NCBI GenBank assembly: GCA_963697355.1
Contig: CAVONV010000032.1
Span: 186,001-250,000 of the forward strand
Reading direction: 5' to 3'
Source: CAVONV01 sp963697355
GTDB taxonomy: Bacteria; Acidobacteriota; Vicinamibacteria; Marinacidobacterales; DATDRI01
DNA: 64,000 nucleotides
The first letter of the stretch is position 1. Every line of letters starts with the position of its first letter. Under the pieces are notes generated by a model. It did no database searches, was not told the DNA's origin, and saw only the letters and a list, made by a program, of their open reading frames with translations. Positions 61,477 to 64,000 of this stretch are shown here, piece by piece. The position numbers and the translations under genes are program-made.

Positions 61477-61600
61477 GAGATCACACATTATAGAGAAAAA
61501 CGAGAGAAAAACGTGATTTGGGTGAACCTCCGGTCGCGCTCGCTAGTAGTAATTAGTAGAGGTAAAAGGCGCAAATTGAATCCGGCAAGGAGGACGAACG
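61477..61600. other. Divergent spacer between queC and the PspC gene
   Basis: About 125 bases. Minus-strand CTATAATG close to 61487-61494 could be the queC -10. AAGGAGG precedes the PspC gene start at 61601. Confidence 0.3.
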
Positions 61601-62083
61601 ATGGACGACCAAGACCGAGATGAGCCGAGAAGCTGCCCACTTTGCGCAGAGCCGGTAAGAACAGCAGCCACCGTTTGTCCTTATTGCCAAGGACAGCTAA
61701 CAAAAGGTTTACTAACAGGTACTTACCGCAATCGACCAGGACGACAATTCGCCGGAGTCGCCATTGCTTTGGCGGAGGAGCTCGGCATTTCCGTGACGTT
61801 CATTCGTTTAGTCTTCGTCATCCTCACCTTTATCAATCTGCTAGGGCCGGCGGTTTATGTGACGATGTGGCTGGTCCTACCGGCGGAGCCCGGTGGCGCT
61901 TCATTACTCGGGAAACTCTTCGCGGGCGTTCCGGGAAACAACGGTGAACGGTCCATTTTTGAACGCCTGTTGGAAGACGTGCAGTCCCTTTATCGCAGGA
62001 TGCGCGTTTACCTCCAATCACGAAGAAAGAAAACCACGGAACCTCCCAACGGACCTGAAGAAGCAGCCGAAGGCACGTCCTGA
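61601..62083 (+). CDS. Zinc-ribbon PspC-domain membrane protein
   Basis: 160 residues, AAGGAGG upstream. A zinc ribbon CPLC...CPYC (residues 12-30) precedes the PspC domain with FAGVAIALAEELGISVTFIRLVFVILTF and the following membrane segment (LLGPAVYVTMWLVLPAE). A basic tail with a helical RLLEDVQSLYRRMRVYLQSRR completes it. PspC proteins respond to envelope stress and act with anti-sigma systems. The genes that follow are an ECF sigma, its anti-sigma and a second zinc-ribbon PspC protein. Confidence 0.88.
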   Translation: MDDQDRDEPRSCPLCAEPVRTAATVCPYCQGQLTKGLLTGTYRNRPGRQFAGVAIALAEELGISVTFIRLVFVILTFINLLGPAVYVTMWLVLPAEPGGASLLGKLFAGVPGNNGERSIFERLLEDVQSLYRRMRVYLQSRRKKTTEPPNGPEEAAEGTS

Positions 62084-62115
62084 GGCATAGCGTCTTTCTT
62101 GTCCACGATGATACG

Positions 62116-62670
62116 GTGTGTGATGACGTCCCCTCTGATGAGAAAATGGCCCGGCTCATGTTTGCCGGCAATGAAGGAGCAACGCGGACTCTTCTCGCCC
62201 GGTATCGCAGACCTCTCTATGGATTTCTTTTCAGGCTCTGCGGCAACACCGCAGAAGCGGAGGACTTGTTTCAAGAAACATTCTTGCGGGTGCTCCGCTC
62301 TAGTGCAGGGTTCGATCCTCGGAGGCGCTTTAAGCCTTGGCTCTTCGCTATCGCTCTCAACCTCGCCCGCGACCGAGCCCGGCGCCTCTCCCATCCGGCC
62401 GCACCTCGACTACATGAGAAAGACGACCTACCCGAGCCGGCGGGCCATGCGCCGCACGGCCGTAACGAGAACGAACGGATTCAGCAGACGGATCTCCATT
62501 CAGCACTCGCAAGGCTTCCCCAATCGATCCGCGCCGTGGTTATCTTGCGATACTTCGAAGGACTGGACGAGGCCGAGATCGCTGCCGCCGTCGGGATACC
62601 TCGGGGCACCGTTAAAAGTCGACTACATCGTGGCATTGGAGTGTTACGGGCCCAATTGAGGGAAGCATGA
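62116..62670 (+). CDS. ECF sigma factor
   Basis: 184 residues; start assumed GTG, with an in-frame ATG at 62146 as alternative. Region 2: LFRLCGNTAEAEDLFQETFLRVLRS, FKPWLFAIALNLARDRARR. Region 4: ARLPQSIRAVVILRYFEGLDEAEIAAAVGIPRGTVKSRLHRGI. Full length for an ECF sigma. The stop overlaps the start of the anti-sigma gene. Confidence 0.92.
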   Translation: MCDDVPSDEKMARLMFAGNEGATRTLLARYRRPLYGFLFRLCGNTAEAEDLFQETFLRVLRSSAGFDPRRRFKPWLFAIALNLARDRARRLSHPAAPRLHEKDDLPEPAGHAPHGRNENERIQQTDLHSALARLPQSIRAVVILRYFEGLDEAEIAAAVGIPRGTVKSRLHRGIGVLRAQLREA

Positions 62671-63215
62671 TGGGTTGCCAAGATGATTGTCGAGCTGTCC
62701 AGGAAGAGATGGCTCTTGGCGGCGACGAACACCCGCGACCTCGCGAGCTCGAGGAACACCTGACCCGATGCGCCAACTGCCGGTCTTTTGAGGAGAGTGT
62801 CAGGGAGCTTTCTCACTTGGCACGGATGGGGAGGACCGAGCCACCCTCTGACCTCGTAAGACGAGCCATGGAACAACTGAGGCCTGATCTTCGACGGCGG
62901 GCACGGGAAGGAGCCAGGTTGCGGGCTCGGCTGGCTCTGGCCGGTTTGGTGTCGCTGCCGATTATCGCAGGAATCAATGCCTTGCTGATTTGGGCCGTTT
63001 ATTCGTTGCTCGAGACTTGGACTTCGCAACCACTGGCGACCATTGCAGCTTATGTCGTTACGGCGTCGGCTCTACTCGGACTGTCACTGGTCTACGGTTC
63101 GCTACCTCTCATGGCCGAGTGGGGTTGGGAGCTACGGCAAAGATGCCATGATTGGGTAACGAGTGCGGCAGTCCCGCAGGGACTCGAAGCGACCGCCACC
63201 GGGAGATCAAAATGA
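62667..63215 (+). CDS. zf-HC2 anti-sigma factor with two membrane helices
   Basis: 182 residues. Zinc-binding anti-sigma motif HLTRCANC (about 30-37), then a helical arm with LARMGRTEPPSDLVRRAMEQL. Two membrane segments: LALAGLVSLPIIAGINALLIWAVY (about 90-113) and LATIAAYVVTASALLGLSLVYG (about 121-143). A C-terminal basic tail. It overlaps the sigma gene and its stop overlaps the start of the next PspC gene (ATGA), so four genes form one tight unit. Confidence 0.87.
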   Translation: MMGCQDDCRAVQEEMALGGDEHPRPRELEEHLTRCANCRSFEESVRELSHLARMGRTEPPSDLVRRAMEQLRPDLRRRAREGARLRARLALAGLVSLPIIAGINALLIWAVYSLLETWTSQPLATIAAYVVTASALLGLSLVYGSLPLMAEWGWELRQRCHDWVTSAAVPQGLEATATGRSK

Positions 63216-63538
63216 CCACAAAGACCTGCCCGTTTTGCGCCGAAAAGATCCGGGCTGCTGCGGTCAAGTGTCGCTTCTGTGGCAGCATGTTGGGCCCACG
63301 TCCAGGCGCTGGTGAATGGTTCCGCGAACCCGAGGGCAAGATGATCACGGGAGTGTGTTCCGGACTGGCAAGGCAATTCGGCGCCCCGGCTACAGCCATC
63401 CGATTGGCCTTTGTCGTAGGGACCTTTCTCGGCGGATGGGGCCTTCTTATCTACCTCGCCCTCTGGGTCATCATGCCGGTTCGCAAGAATCCGTCGGAAC
63501 CCACTCCAACGCCCACTGTTCCGGAGGAAGTCAATTAG
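63212..63538 (+). CDS. Short zinc-ribbon PspC-domain protein
   Basis: 108 residues from ATG 63212. Zinc ribbon CPFC...CRFC (6-26: TCPFCAEKIRAAAVKCRFC) and a single PspC domain (KMITGVCSGLARQFGAPATAIRLAFVVGTF, membrane segment GGWGLLIYLALWVIMP). The tail is Pro/Thr-rich. It is a shorter version of the protein at 61.6 kb. Confidence 0.88.
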   Translation: MTTKTCPFCAEKIRAAAVKCRFCGSMLGPRPGAGEWFREPEGKMITGVCSGLARQFGAPATAIRLAFVVGTFLGGWGLLIYLALWVIMPVRKNPSEPTPTPTVPEEVN

Positions 63539-63741
63539 CTCCTCCAATACGCATCCTGGACATCAGTCCGCCCTTTCTACAAGCTACGAACCCCTGCCTT
63601 AGCTTCCTCTGCAACAACACCAGCGAAGGCGGGCGGGCAACAACCTGTCGGCAATTCCGAATGTGGCAGTGCAAATGCAGTTTAGGTGAGATAAACCCTA
63701 TGTCGAGGCCGTCGATTCACCGATACGAATCGAGTCGAGTA
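63539..63741. other. Intergenic region before the right edge
   Basis: About 200 bases between convergent genes. No terminator with a clear T run and no gene was seen. Confidence 0.3.
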
Positions 63742-63975
63742 CTACTCTTTGGCTTCCTCTTTCTGTTCTACTTCTCCGTCGTTCGACGGTTCGGGGGCTT
63801 CGTCCTCTGTGGATTGTCCTGGTCCAAAGAGTTGGCCCATCTCGATGCTGGGTCTCGGTTCCTGCGGAGCTTCTATCACTTGACCGAGACGTTTGGCGCG
63901 TTTACTCGCAGCTTTCTCGGCCCTTTTTAACTCACGTTGGCGCTTTTGCATTGTCATGCGGGATCTTTTGGCCAT
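63742..63975 (-). CDS. Small basic/acidic conserved protein of unknown function
   Basis: 77 residues; AAAGGA precedes ATG 63975. The first half is strongly basic and helical (MAKRSRMTMQKRQRELKRAEKAASKRAKR), the second acidic (EDEAPEPSNDGEVEQKEEAKE). Small MAK(R/K)SR..QKRQRE proteins of this layout occur in several bacterial groups without known function; nucleic-acid or ribosome contact is plausible from charge only. Confidence 0.6.
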   Translation of the reverse strand: MAKRSRMTMQKRQRELKRAEKAASKRAKRLGQVIEAPQEPRPSIEMGQLFGPGQSTEDEAPEPSNDGEVEQKEEAKE

Positions 63976-64000
63976 TAAGAATGTCCTTTCGAGAAAAACG

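Noticed and set aside
1..64000. CRISPR arrays, tRNA and rRNA genes, prophage or transposase genes
   Set aside because: No regularly spaced repeats, no cloverleaf with a GTTCGAATC-type arm and no integrase or transposase motifs were seen while reading both strands.

Overview
The window looks like a chromosomal segment from an Acidobacteriota-type bacterium of moderate GC, roughly 55% by eye. This rests on gene families that cluster in that phylum: an ADOP-type MacB/FtsX permease, the N-terminus of a TonB receptor with a carboxypeptidase-regulatory domain, winged-helix/TPR regulators, a VWFA-related remnant, ECF sigma/anti-sigma/HEAT operons, and many secreted peptidases (P1, C45, M28, S9, C11). 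An LpxL-type acyltransferase fits a Gram-negative envelope. I saw no rRNA, tRNA, CRISPR array, prophage or intact insertion sequence.

Layout. 1-1.35 kb: end of a two-subunit aconitase X and a lipoprotein. 1.26-10.3 kb: a minus-strand catabolic cluster (decayed aminotransferase, semialdehyde dehydrogenase, class III aminotransferase, IclR regulator, two-subunit CoA transferase), a P1 peptidase and a decayed thiolase. The same promoter plus palindromic operator occurs at both ends of this cluster, which suggests one IclR regulon. 10.5-19.2 kb: secreted peptidases, small alpha/beta-barrel proteins, a badly frameshifted BNR-repeat gene and a thioesterase. 19.4-25.8 kb: a complete SUF iron-sulfur operon (Rrf2 regulator, sufB, C, D, S, U, T) with a readable promoter and operator. 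26-33 kb: arginase, a winged-helix protein, and a TPR-CHAT protein next to a clostripain-like C11 protease. 33.6-39.2 kb: S9 peptidase, DksA-like protein, ADOP permease. 39.4-43.3 kb: sigma, anti-sigma and two HEAT proteins in one operon. 43.5-46.4 kb: a frameshifted winged-helix/TPR regulator, a VWA remnant, and an AhpD/carboxymuconolactone-decarboxylase-like gene with an in-frame TGA at a CxxC cysteine followed by a SECIS-like hairpin. 46.5-56.8 kb: PLP decarboxylase, HEAT protein, HAD hydrolase, flotillin, Kir channel, LpxL-like acyltransferase and a DUF4388-DnaJ-TPR protein. 57-61.5 kb: a ligase-ACP-acyltransferase fusion, an esterase, intact queF and broken queC. 61.6-64 kb: PspC, sigma, anti-sigma, PspC, and a small basic protein.

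A striking property is gene decay: about a dozen loci are broken. Several (thiolase, aminotransferase, queC, redoxin) keep recognisable N- and C-terminal pieces but have lost the middle, while others carry single-base frameshifts. The internal deletions cannot be base-calling errors. Some single-base frameshifts could be. The best candidates for something new are the putative CxxU selenoprotein, the duplicated IclR promoter/operator module, and the sigma/anti-sigma/HEAT operon.
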